Assembly (NCBI GenBank): GCA_963377175.1
Contig: CAUJNA010002935.1
Coordinates: forward strand, 782,955 to 846,954
Reading direction: 5' to 3'
DNA length: 64,000 nucleotides
Source of the DNA: Effrenium voratum
Lineage: Eukaryota; Sar; Dinophyceae; Suessiales; Symbiodiniaceae
Of the stretch, positions 11,456 to 22,885 are shown piece by piece. The stretch's first letter is position 1; the number at the start of each line of letters is the position of its first letter. The position numbers and the translations under genes are program-made. The notes under the pieces were generated by a model. That model was not told where the DNA came from. It saw nothing but the letters and a program-made list of their open reading frames with translations, and did no database searches.

Positions 11456-13087
11456 GTGTGTATGTTTGAGACTGTATACAAGGAAAGTAAAAAAATGCTA
11501 CCTTGGATAGGGTTGCTAATTTTGACACATACCCAATACCGATTTGTGAGAAACCAAGCCGGACCTCTAGTACCGTTTGCTTCTGTTTTCCAAGGCAATC
11601 GAGATGGGCTGGCCGAACTTGCTGCTTATGGACTTGAAACTTTCTGTCATCATTGCTAACAGGGTCAACATGTTGGTTATTTCAATCAACAAACAAAGGG
11701 AAGTGACGAGGGGCGGGGAATTTGGTCATTTTTTCCAGCTCTTTATGTAGCACCCGGTGGTCACCGAGTGGGTCGAGGGCCGCAGCGGCATGCCCACTGC
11801 TGGCTCGCTCGTCCGCCGTCGACGCGACGCTTGTGAGCCCGGCGCGGCGCCAGGCAGCGTGTTGAAGGTACCTCTGGTGGCTGACACACACGGATGATTT
11901 GCAAGAACGGCGCAGTCGAAATTCCTGACACAGGCAAATCAACAGTTTAGCTGCTGTTTTTTTCTGACCACTTCACTGAGGAAGGCATATTCGCCTCTGT
12001 TCAGTGGCACTCAATTTCTATTCTTGCCAGCTGGGTTCCCAACCCCGAATCGGATTGCATTTTCTTGGGTCACTGGTTGCAGCTGAGGGATTCTTAGCCA
12101 CGGAGTCCGGGTTTCGGAGCGGCGGAGTTCCCTTTACCTAGGCTACCCTGGCTCAATGTCTGCACCAACAATGAACAGATGATCATACGTAGATAGATGG
12201 CATTTGTTGCAAAGGGCCAATTTTCACTTTCAGACCATTGCATGGATGCTTATCAACGACTCAATGTCACAATCAGAACTTGTCTTAGACATATGCCAAG
12301 GGGTTGGATGAGGGGGACAACTGCTAGCCGTACAAACTCTTTTCAATCCTGGCAAATACGTGACTTCCCCGCACAAGCTGCTTTGAATCCCAAGGGACCC
12401 CCTTCGTCCAAATGCGTCCAAACATGAATGACCTGTTGACCTGTTGCTCACTGTTGTTTTTGAGCAAATGCGAAAGTTTCCCCTTTCCCACATTTGACAA
12501 ACTGATCCAAAGTTTTGCTCGCCGAGTTGGCTCTTTGTCACGGAAAAGAGCCAGGGCGTTGCTCCGACCCTTTGAACGGCAAGCGGTTCTTGGCCGTTTT
12601 GCGTAACCGCACTTATAAGTTACAAGGAAAGTGGCATGAGATGAGAGAACCTTTTGATCTATATGATGTCTTGTTGATTCTGTTGGGCCTGTGACTTGCG
12701 GTGCGAATACTATTAATAACTCGTTGCGCGCCGAACGAAGAGGAAGTGGGGACACGGAAATGCGGAGAGTCCGGCATTGTTTGGCCTCTTATGGCAAGGC
12801 TATTGGCAATTTGCGTGTTTGTGCACAGAGTTGCGTAAGTCGGGCCAGACTACATGCTACAAGGAGCCAAGCAAACTCCAGAGCGTATGCTTATGCCCTT
12901 GACACACGTCAGAGATTTCAACGTTTTAGAGATTGCCTCCCATTCTGTTCAGCCATCATTCTGTCAGGCACCGCCGTTTCCCCTGGTTTATTGGTGGCTT
13001 GCTGTGCAGAGATACTCCTGTGAAGCCATCCCTAGAAACAGAGACGCAGGGAAACCTCGGGTGCCGGCCTTCGTCTTTGAATCACAG

Positions 13088-13135
13088 GCAGAGGGTCAAG
13101 AACCTCCGAGTTTTCATCTCTGGTGCGACCGAGAG
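13088..13135 (+). CDS. Weak candidate exon
   Basis: CACAG|GCAGAGG to CGAGAG|GCAGGG, encoding QRVKNLRVFISGATE in the best frame. Phase 2 in and out. No family recognised. It may belong to the gene upstream or to the N-terminal part of MCM10. Confidence 0.3.
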
Positions 13136-14075
13136 GCAGGGCGGCTTCGCCAGTTTTCCTTTTGTTCAACGGAGAGGTGCCCATATTCCTAATATTTCCC
13201 AATTAGGTTGCACGTTGTAAGGGGAAAGGGAGGGAATTCTGCGGAGGGTCCATGTCATGGGGCTGTATCATTCATAGTTCGCTGAGTCTGAACTGGGCGT
13301 GTTGCTTTCCCGGTGGTCTCACTTGACGTCGCTCTCCATGGAACCCTTGAATTGTGTGGCAAGTGGCCTCAAGTGGCTTAAGTGAAGCAAGTTTACAAAA
13401 GCGACCTTTAACATGGAAGCCGCGTTGCCCGTTGAAAAAGTAAGTCCCGGCCAAGTTGTTGTTATTGCCGGGGTCCATGTTTTGACAAGCTGAACATTTT
13501 GATCAGCAGTGTCAATGCCCGCTTGAGGCGTAAACTGAGGTTTGCGTACTGTTCGTGCTGTTGGTTTGCTGTGCCATGTAGTTGCTTTGGGCATTGCGGG
13601 CCCCAGCCAGTTTCAAGGCAGCCTACGTTTAGCGCATTTGAGGGGTTTAGAATGCACGACTTTTAGCAGGACCGTTGCCGAAATAAGGCGTCATTGTTGG
13701 ACGCGCAGTGCACCCGGATTGCTTCGGACTCACAGTCCTCAAGCGAACATGCGCTTCTTTCATCGACCTACAAGGCTCAGCAGTGCCGCAGTCACGGTTG
13801 ACGGCCACAAAATGTTGCAGGAGTGGGTCAAAGTTGAAACTAGGAAACCGGACGGGTACAATTGGGGACATCAAATCAGTTCCTACAATCAAAGCGGCCC
13901 AATTCCACCCGTTACCCCGCCGTGGACAAGACGATTCTCCGGGCGCTTGCTGTACAGCACGACATCTAGCAGAATCTAGCACCCCCAATCCATTGTCAAG
14001 CAAGGCAATTGGAACCGTCTTTGGCCCACTCAGTGGGTTGCAACCTCTGCTTCGGCTCCAGAGGGCCCTGGCCAG

Positions 14076-14143
14076 GACTTCCTTTTCGACGCGCCGGAGG
14101 CGCCGGGCGTCGCGCCCCAAAGTGGCGAAAGCCCCATGAGTTT
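14076..14143 (+). CDS. Weak candidate exon, Pro/Ala-rich
   Basis: GGCCAG|GAC begins a frame reading DFLFDAPEAPGVAPQSGESP. The 3' boundary is unclear (AAA|GTGGCG is one choice). The low-complexity acidic/proline composition would suit the disordered N-terminus of a protein such as MCM10, but that is only positional inference. Confidence 0.3.
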
Positions 14144-14815
14144 TCAGTGGTATCCCCAAATTGGGCAGAACGCCCCCATGAAATCCCAAATGAAGTCAAG
14201 GGGTCAATTGAAACTAATACACTTGCCCTTCCAACATTCAGGGAAGCGGACAGAGTTTTGGAAGACTACCGAGGGCCTCCTGTCGACTCCCTTTGTTGGA
14301 GAAAGGTATCCCTTTCAATTCCTTACTTGAACCTTTGCCCCGAGTGCGTGTCACTGCATGAATCGCTGGCATATGAACAGATGGGGTTACTTGCCAGCCA
14401 ATGGTTGAGGCTCACACACGTGCAAGCAGACATCAAAGCTCCCCCACGGGAGAAATAGATGAAACAGCTGTTGGGGGTGGGGAGTATCAAACATCACCTT
14501 TTGGGCCAACGTAAAGTGGTTCTGGGGGCCCCCGTCAATCGACAAGGGCGTTTCAGCGGACATGGATTGAAGACCGCGGGCCAACGTAAAGTGATTTCCC
14601 TTCAGTAAAGGCCATGCTGAACTGCGACATATAGCTAGGTCCCCCCAGTAGTGCCCTTTTTCCGTTTCTTTTTTGGGGGAGGATTCCCCTACTAAATAGA
14701 CTGCAGAAAAAAGAATCGGTATACCCTTATTCTCAGCTCCAAAACTGGAGGAGGACCTAGATAGGAATCGAACTCTGTAAAGCGGACCTCTTTGATTTTC
14801 CCTTGGAATCCACAG

Positions 14816-14880
14816 GCCGTCGGATTCGCGTCAGGCGGATCGGCTCTGGATCCGCATGGCCCGCCAGGCGGTCCGTTCGG
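14816..14880 (+). CDS. Weak candidate exon, Gly/Pro-rich
   Basis: CCACAG|GCC to TTCGG|GTAGGG (GT donor). Best frame AVGFASGGSALDPHGPPGGP. Both splice sites are good, but the frame choice is uncertain. Its possible relation to MCM10 rests on position only. Confidence 0.35.
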
Positions 14881-17727
14881 GTAGGGCAATGTCGCCTTCC
14901 TGCAGTTAGTCTCAGGGCCGTGGCAAGAAGAGCCACTTCCAGGCGAACAGTCATTACTAATGACTAGGGCCCATTACGCCCCATGAAGAGTCACAACCGT
15001 CTCTTGCCTCTGAACTGGGCATGGCTCAAATTGAAAAAGAGCTGGGGATACGCAGGTTTTAGTCTTGGTTCTGTTTCGCAACCCCGGTCTTCGCATGTTT
15101 GTGTGTGTGAGATCCATTGAATGATTCCACGCCGTTCCGTGAGGCTCGCTGCACGTTGTCTATTGTCAGGATCGCGAATTGCAGGCTTGCCCACCAGAAC
15201 CCTTCTCCAACAAGTGCCGCTGGTTGTCCCACACCAACATGACCTTGGCGCGGTCGAGGGAAAGTGACCACGCGCAGGTCTAGATTTGATATGTCCATTT
15301 GGGCTCAATGTGAATCTCAGAGTGATTACAAACTTGACCAAGAGCAGCATGACTGGCGGTTCGGCCTGTGGTGTCTGATGGTTTGGAGCTTGGGCATAGG
15401 TCCATGAGTCCAGCCCCGGTTGGGTCGTGGTGTCCAACTGGGTCGTTCTCAGGAAGCGCCGAAGCCCCGGGAAGAGGATCCCGCGCCTTTGGCACCACAC
15501 GAGACCCGAACCCCCTGAGAGGTGTTTTATTGTCGGTTGCCTTTCAGGATGCCCGGTGTACAACAGGCGGTGGTTGGCTGTCTTTCCAGAATTTGTTGGT
15601 GAACGCCCACAGCCCAGCGGCCCCAAAAGCGACGTTGTTTTTTGCTTGGGGTGCTGCTTTAGTCGCCGTTTTGCTTCACTGTCGGAACAGGGACGTAGGC
15701 GCCACACCCGGCCACCTGCTGCTTCCCAGTTTGAACTGGTGACCTGGGCAACGTTTGCGAGCTTCTCAGCCCCTGGTGCGAGTAGTCAACGGGCTGTCAA
15801 CCCAGAATGACCCGGAGTGCTAAATAGCACATGATTTCCAGCTTCCACAAAGGAAGCCAAAAGGGCTGTAAATTTGCATTTCTCCCTTCCCCACTTTAGC
15901 GCCCGGATCTAAATCGTAACACAGGCTTGGTCTACCGATGATAAATGCGCAACGAGGACCACCACTCTGCACGCGAGCAGTTTTGTGTCGCGGTTTGGTG
16001 CCAAAGCCAAAAGTTGATTCGCCTTCCCGAGCCAGATGACCCAAAGTGTGGCACTCGCAACTCACACTCGTTTTTGGCGAAGCTTCTTGTAGTTTGTGAG
16101 TTGAGCGCGCAGGAAGGTAGCCTTTGGAACAGAGGTTGGGGTTATTTGAGTTTGTTTTGCCGAATAGCCAGACAACAGGAGCCAAAGGACACGAATATGT
16201 GTTGTTCTGGGTTGTTGTTTCGAGACCCTCTAGTTCACCCCGAGTTTTGCAACAACTTTTCAGTCATTATTTATGCAGGCATTCGGCATGGCCCCCTTTT
16301 TTCCTCCTGGCTGACACCCTGTGCATACCTTTTTTTGGTGGGGAACCCCTCAACAGTTTAGTTCAGGACCTTTCTGGCCATCGCTGTACTTGCGAATGTA
16401 CAGGGGCGACCTTTCATCACATCTTGTTCTGTAGTTTAGTGTGTGCTCCCAGGATCCCTTTTTGAAACCTTTGGACTGGACTGCCCAATGGATGACTTGG
16501 TGCGCTACTTGCCATTTTAGAGGGTCATTCAGCGGCGCCCAGGGTCCTTTGGCCAGTTTGGTACTGCCATGGTTCATGGGGGTTCCAAGATGAATTACAG
16601 TCTTTGAGCCATCTAAGAAACCAGCTACAGGAAAATGCTTCAAAGCATCCCGGTTTCGCCGGTTTCTATGAAGCCACAAGTCACAGGGGCTTTTGGCCGT
16701 CCCAGGAAAACCGGCCATGGTGGCAGGCGAGAAGGGGGCGAAGTGTCTCGCGGACATAGAAACGCTCATGGAATATGTCACTTGAACAGACCTCTTTGGA
16801 AGACTGTCTGTCTTGGAAAGGAACCTGGGAGAGTTCCGGCTTCGAAGCCAAAGGCAAACATATGGAGCCCATTGGTTTTTGGGCAAGGGTGGGGGGGCCG
16901 GGGGCCCATTCGGAGACAATTTTATGCACGAAAGACGGTGCCCTGCTGGTGCTTTGCTTTGCATGGAAAGGGATGTTGGTGGTATCACTTGGCCTTTTTG
17001 CTGGGAGTCTGGAAAAGGAAAGTCACAGGTCTTAAAAACTTGTGTAGCTTATGCAAGTGCCTGCTACTTGTTATGCAGTGAAGCTTGTTTTCTCCTCAAG
17101 GCCGAGGAGAGGCCAGCGAATCCTTTGAAGGTTTGGCGCAACTCCCTGGGATGTCCAAACACATTACTCCGCACCGCTTCAAGCCATCGCCAGACTCAAG
17201 TATCATTGTTGCCCAATCCTGGCGCGCCTTCATTGCTCCTACCCGCAAGTTGGCATTTTTCAGGGGGTGAGTCGTTCAGAATGAGGTGACTGTGAGCACC
17301 CAGTGGTGTTTTTGTCTACGCGTTCTGAGTTCTTGTCATTCAATTTGTAATGAAGGATGAGCTTTGCCGCTTCGCCAATGGTGTTTGCCTTTGGAATTGT
17401 TGCTTTTCCTTGCAGTGAGATTGCCAACGCGCAAACTGTTCCAGTTTGTAGTCTAGCAACTGGAGGTTTCCAAGCACCACCCAGACAAATCAGCTCATGA
17501 AACGAGCTGCGAGCTTTTATCAGCCACTTCACATGGCCATTATCTCGCATTTGTATGACATGCTATGCACACTGTCAGGAACCACCAAGATGAAACAGCT
17601 GCCATAGACATTTGGAAGATATGGTTCAGGAAAGAGCTGTTCACTTCTCAAGTTTGCCCTGTTGATTGGGAGGATAATTTTAAGTGGTCCAAACCTGAGA
17701 TTTGGTTTGGCCATTTCGTCCGGGAAG

Positions 17728-17808
17728 GGCGTAGACCCGCCGGATTCCTTCGACCCAAACAAATCGCAGGGCGGGGCTTCCGTCAAGGAGCACCAGTCGC
17801 GGGTCCAG
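17728..17808 (+). CDS. Candidate exon, possibly MCM10 N-terminus
   Basis: GGGAAG|GGC to GTCCAG|GCC (GC donor), phase 0 in and out. Encodes GVDPPDSFDPNKSQGGASVK then EHQSRVQ, hydrophilic and clearly coding-like. It lies upstream of the recognisable MCM10 exons on the same strand, so membership in that gene is plausible but unproven. Confidence 0.45.
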
Positions 17809-19181
17809 GCCAGTCTGAACCGCAAGCACCCACCTCAAAGGGTTCCTCTGCCCAAAGCGAATCGACGTTTTGGCTTTTGGTTTGTTATTTGGGTCCAGTT
17901 TTAGTCGGCCATTGCTTTTTTGTCATCAGTTTTAGTCCGTCATTTCACTTGATCGCCACGTGTGGCAGATGGTTGGGGCAGATGAATGGACACACATGGC
18001 CCAGACAAGTCTCACATAGCGTTTCGGAAGTCAACAGACGGAGCAGCTGTGATCAGGAGGGCCACCACAATCGAGACTAGGCATGTCAAGCTGCCGCTCA
18101 GAAATGGGGGGCATCTGAACATTTTTAAGGCGTGCCTGCGATCCATGACCAGAGGACTCCTTTGGGCTGCGACGTAAGGAGATGACATCAGCGCCTCAGC
18201 CAGGTCCACGCCGCGTGTTTGGCGTGTCTCTTGTGTAGGCAATCTGCGAGGCCATCTTTCAATCAGGAGGCGCATAGCAGGCACTGGCCGTGTGAAGGCT
18301 CCAAACTATATCCAACGAAGCGGTGTGCAGCTGGTATATCCACAATAAGAAGAGACGTCATACACTTCACCGGTTCAGTGAGAAGAAGCCCTCAAAAGGT
18401 ACATTTAATGGCCAGCTAATTCAGAGATATTTGGAGGCTCCAAATCAGGTTTGGCTTCCCAAAGCGGGGCCAGGGGGCAAAGGTCCCAATATTACTCCCA
18501 ATGGGTGGGTTTAAACATCCAGGCCTTTGGCGAGTTTCCTTTGAGGGTGATATGGGAAACGGGTGCACCACGGACCCACAGGTGGCTCACCTCAGCCCAG
18601 CGGAAGACTGCAGCTGCCTTCTCAGCTCGAGCCGAAATGCTTGGGATAGGGTTTAGGGGTGGGCATCTTCACTTGAAGTGTGGCCCAAGAATTGCATTTG
18701 TGTTTTTCAGCCGAGAAAGATGGGGCATCCTTCGGAAGATTCTTCAGATGGGGCGCAGTAGTCAGTATTGTTTGGAGACAGCCGAGCCACTGAAACGGCA
18801 GCACGTTCCCGTGAGAAGCTGAAACGTATGTGTGTGTGTGTGTGCTGAGTTAGCTTCAACCAATCAAGTTGTAAGATCTTAGCTGGATGCCACACTGGGG
18901 AGCATAAAGAGCTTGTGCTCCCAGCTATGTTGATGTTGGTTGACTTTCTTGGAATCCAGAAGACAGCGAAGCCACGACGACGTGGCTTCAAGATTTCGAC
19001 CAATGTCCTTTGTGTCAAGAGCTGCGTCTTATTCATGTGGCCATGCTGGTAGGGGAGCTCTATGCAGAGTTTGAAATTCCAAAGCTATGCTCGCCACTTT
19101 GGACCAACATATCACATCAGGACATGTGTCGCCCGTTCAACCTCGGCGTTCTCTCCATTTGGCGGCTTCCCAAAACGTCAG

Positions 19182-19257
19182 GCGCCGAGGACGTGCGGAA
19201 GGTGCTCTCGCACTTGCCCACCAGCGCGCCGCCAGGGGCCCCGAGTGCAGCAAGGGG
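19182..19257 (+). CDS. Candidate exon, possibly MCM10 N-terminus
   Basis: CGTCAG|GCGCC in phase 1. Encodes AEDVRKVLSHLPTSAPPGAP followed by SAARG. The donor is probably AAGGGG|GTGGC. A helix followed by a Pro/Ala-rich linker. Assignment to MCM10 is by position only. Confidence 0.4.
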
Positions 19258-20333
19258 GTGGCAACGGGTCAGCAAGTCTCGGACAAGTTGCCGTCGGAGT
19301 CACCACTGCGTCGTCAATTGTTTTCCATTGCCGCGGCAACTTGGAGACTGCTTTGAGCGTGCTTTTGGGTGGCTCATGCCGGCCAAGAAAGCGTCTCGCT
19401 GATGTTTCTTGTTCTGGATCTCGTCAAGGGCCGCAACCATTCCTTGGCCGTGGACAACCATTCTTTGAAGACCACGCAAGCCGCGGAGGCTTGTTGTCCT
19501 GCATTCTGGTGGCCCCTTTGATGTGAAAGATGGTGTCATTATTTTCCTAGCCTTTGATGTTTTTTGAGCAAGCACCGGTCGCTACCGGCGTAGTGTCATG
19601 TGATGTCCTATCGCTTTCCCATTGGGGGCGGGAAGGCTCGTTTGGGCCACGGAGCCTCTCCAGCGTTAGCCCTATGGTAGCATTTGGCACCTGTCATAGT
19701 CCGGTGGCTTTTAACGAATGCCTGTGTTCTCAGCTCGCTCAGCAGGAAGCCAAAAAAGTATTAATATTTTTGCGTGTTTGCCAGTTGCCCGACTTGCCAC
19801 CAAGTGGCCAATTTGGGAGTTCAGGTGAACCTGAAAACTTATGATGCGATGGCCATTCCAATCGCTGCATAACTCAATCTACTGGAAAAACAAACAAGTT
19901 GTCGGAGCCATTTGTACAGCCGCCACAACATTGGGCCCTGAGTTCTTGCCTACTTCTCAGTTGGGCATGGCCAAACTTGTTCCATCCTTTCCCTGGCCAT
20001 GTGGCCAGTGGCTTCAAGTTGCTGGGGACTGCAAGGACACACGTATTGGATGTCTTCCACCCTGAGCGCCCGTGGAAACCTAGGTGGATTCATCGGGCTT
20101 GTCATTGGGGGTCCTTGTCCCTCTAAGGGTGCTTTGAATCCCTCAAAATCTATCGAGGGCACTTGGACCCTCTGCAATTTTTACACTGCAACTGGCTGCG
20201 GGTATGACATGATTCTTATAGTTCCCACGAACAGTACATCTTCACTGAAGAGGTGCATCCTGACCAGTCCCAGGGTTCCACAACAGTGGCCGTTGGGTGT
20301 CGCTGGCGCTCGAGTCACCTCCCGGCCGTTCAG

Positions 20334-20392
20334 GCCGACCCAACGGCACATGCTGGACATGTCAAATACCTGAAGAACAAATGCCAGCTGCG
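20334..20392 (+). CDS. Candidate exon, possibly MCM10 N-terminus
   Basis: GTTCAG|GCC to CTGCG|GTAAAC (GT donor). Encodes ADPTAHAGHVKYLKNKCQLR, a basic helix. A further short coding-like frame follows at about 20592-20680 (MPPEDGKDEVQKETLGAISA then RLFDCKRLK). No phase-compatible chain to 22813 was found. Confidence 0.4.
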
Positions 20393-22812
20393 GTAAACAC
20401 AGCCAGACCAGCTCCAGGCTTCTCAGATTTTGCTCTGAAGCTTTCTATAGCGACGCCGCTTGACAAGCAGCTAGGAGGTAACACCTGCAAACCTCATGCG
20501 ACGCTCACTTTGCCCAGCGAGCCCCGACCCAAAGTCTCTTGTTTTATTCTCTCACTGCTGATGGCTGTTCGCTGAATGGACTGGGCGCAAGCATGCCGCC
20601 GGAAGATGGTAAAGATGAGGTGCAGAAAGAGACGCTCGGCGCAATCAGTGCGAGGTTGTTTGATTGCAAGAGGTTGAAGGGTTGAATCAGTATCACTATC
20701 AAAAGCCGAAGTCTCGGGCTTGGAATCCTTTTGGAGGGAGGCTCATGCCACTCCTTTGTTATGCGTTTTCACACCAATGACGCATCGTGTTTCGCAGATC
20801 ACTACCTGGCGCATCTTGAACTCATGCAAAGCAAGTCATCGAAGAGGCCAAGCATGCTGGTTGTGCATGGCAAAGTCAGGTTTATTGATACATGTGTTTG
20901 TGAGGATGTTCTTTGCTTCCAAAGGAAGTTAGCCGGAAACTCTGGTTTCCGGTAGAATATCCAGCACTTGCCTTTTGTCCCACAAAGCCCTCTTGACTCA
21001 GCCGATGCCCACGGAATCCTAAGGGGAACCCCAGAAAGATCAACCCCCTGTTGATCAGCATGGCTCATGGAGTGTTTCATAGTGATAGACCATGCATTCT
21101 CCCCTTCTCTGCATGATATGCATTTGTCTGAGAAGAGGATTCTTTCCTGGGGCCTGGCCACATGAGCAACGGATAAAACGTCCATGGTTCATTTCCTAGC
21201 GAATCGGCAGCCGGCAGGTAGGCGGATGTAAGTTGCTTTGGCCCCTCGCAGGTCTACAGCACAGAAATCAGCACAAACTCTTCCCATGAAGGATTTGAAA
21301 CAAATGCTTCTATTCCCGCGAGCGTGAGCCTGTGAGTCAGGGCGTCCGGAAGCATGCTGCTTGATTTGGTTCGACCACGGACCAACAGTCCCAAATTATA
21401 GCGACCTCAGCTTTTCACACGACCCCAGGTGTGATCAATTTTTATTTGGATGGGAAGGTTTGAAATATACAAGGCGGCTCTCTTTCTGGATGCTGAACAG
21501 CCTACCAGCATTTTCCCAAATGGAAATCCAAGAAGGATGGATAGCTTTGGGTTCTCCATACCCCTACCTAGCTTTGCATCTTACCTGTGACCGCCACCTG
21601 CCGCATGGCGCGCAGGAAATACTCCGGGCTTCGGCTGACAGGACGGCTTTTCGTGGTTGCAGTGGGGGACGTCCGAAGGGCTTTAGATGACTGGTGCATC
21701 TCGTTGGTTCACATGCGGCCTAGTGACCAAGTGGCCCAGTGCCAGTTCGTTTGGTTTTTGCAGATGTGCCAGGATAGAATGAGGGGCATGAGGCCACTCC
21801 CGGGGTTCCTAGAAACAGGGGGTAGCGCCCAATGTTGGCTCTTGGCCATCCAAATGGCTGGTGCGCCTCTCGAGGCCTCATGTCTGTTTGCCCAAGGAAA
21901 GCCTCACGGGTGCAGTTTTGGCCGTGCCTTCCATGGGCGCCGCATATGATGTGCGATTGACAATTTGCTAGTCAGGGTTCCAGTATGAACCGTGTGATTT
22001 GTTTGTTCCGTTTTGGGACCCTGTTGGAGCAGCGTTGCTCCTGACAAACGATACTGCTTATTCAAACGATCTTGCACAGCTGATGGAAGAGCTCAATTTC
22101 TACCTGGTGCTCCATGTTTTACATCTCCAACTGCGATCGGGGAAGCATCCATATTGGTTCCAATTGTCGGTTGCAAGCCAGGCCTCACGTATGACACAGA
22201 GCTTTAAACTGAAGCAGCTTGCCTCGGATCACCAGTTAGTTGCTGATTGCTTGCCTGGGCGTTTGTACAGCCCATGTTCCCCTAGGCACGGTGCCTGTTT
22301 CTTTCCTAGGGGGGGTTCCAGTAAAGTCAAGTTACGACAAAGGGGGGCTTTTTCCCATGGCCACTCAGGAGGTTCTCATTTGCAATGCCGCGCAGGTAGA
22401 ACAATCTCTGCGCGGCGCTGGGATGAACTTATGACTGGCAAGAGGCGGGGAAGAAGTGGAGGCTATAGTTTTAGGGTGGGCTATACGGAAACGGAAAGGG
22501 CAAAGATGACCCATTTTGGGGGTCCCTCATTTATAGAAATTCATATGTACCCTTTTCTCGGAACCTTTAGCTGTTGTCTTATTTTCTTTGTCGGCTGTGA
22601 TCAGGACTGTGCTGTACAATGGATTGCGATAGGCCCAGGCATGCCGCTCCTTGTTTCATTGGCTCCCATTATACGTGTGCATGTTTTGTTTCAGCGTTTG
22701 GCCTTTCCAACCTTTCCAGTATTCTACTCGCACAGCCTCAAAACAAGGACCTAAGTGCACGGGTAGAACATCAGCGCTGGGTCCTCTTGGTTTTGATCTT
22801 TCCCATTTCCAG

Positions 22813-22885
22813 GTGCCAGCTTTCTACCTGCGAAGCCCTCTTGAAGGCTTCTGGAACCGGGCCCCAGAAGCGCGCGATGAAAGAG
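22813..22885 (+). CDS. MCM10: MCM10 exon, pre-OB segment
   Basis: TTTCCAG|GTG to GAAAGAG|GTCGGG. Encodes VPAFYLRSPLEGFWNRAPEA then RDER. Exit phase 1 gives an Asp codon with the next exon. It corresponds to the basic stretch before the MCM10 OB-fold. A phase-0 start is required because the alternative frame produces a stop in the next exon. Confidence 0.65.

Noticed and set aside
14991..15707. 238-codon minus-strand open frame
   Set aside because: No motif, low-complexity Pro/Arg/Ser content, and no neighbours in phase; open by composition.
21999..22754. 251-codon + strand open frame
   Set aside because: It runs through what looks like intron upstream of the first MCM10 exon, mixes unrelated composition and has no domain.
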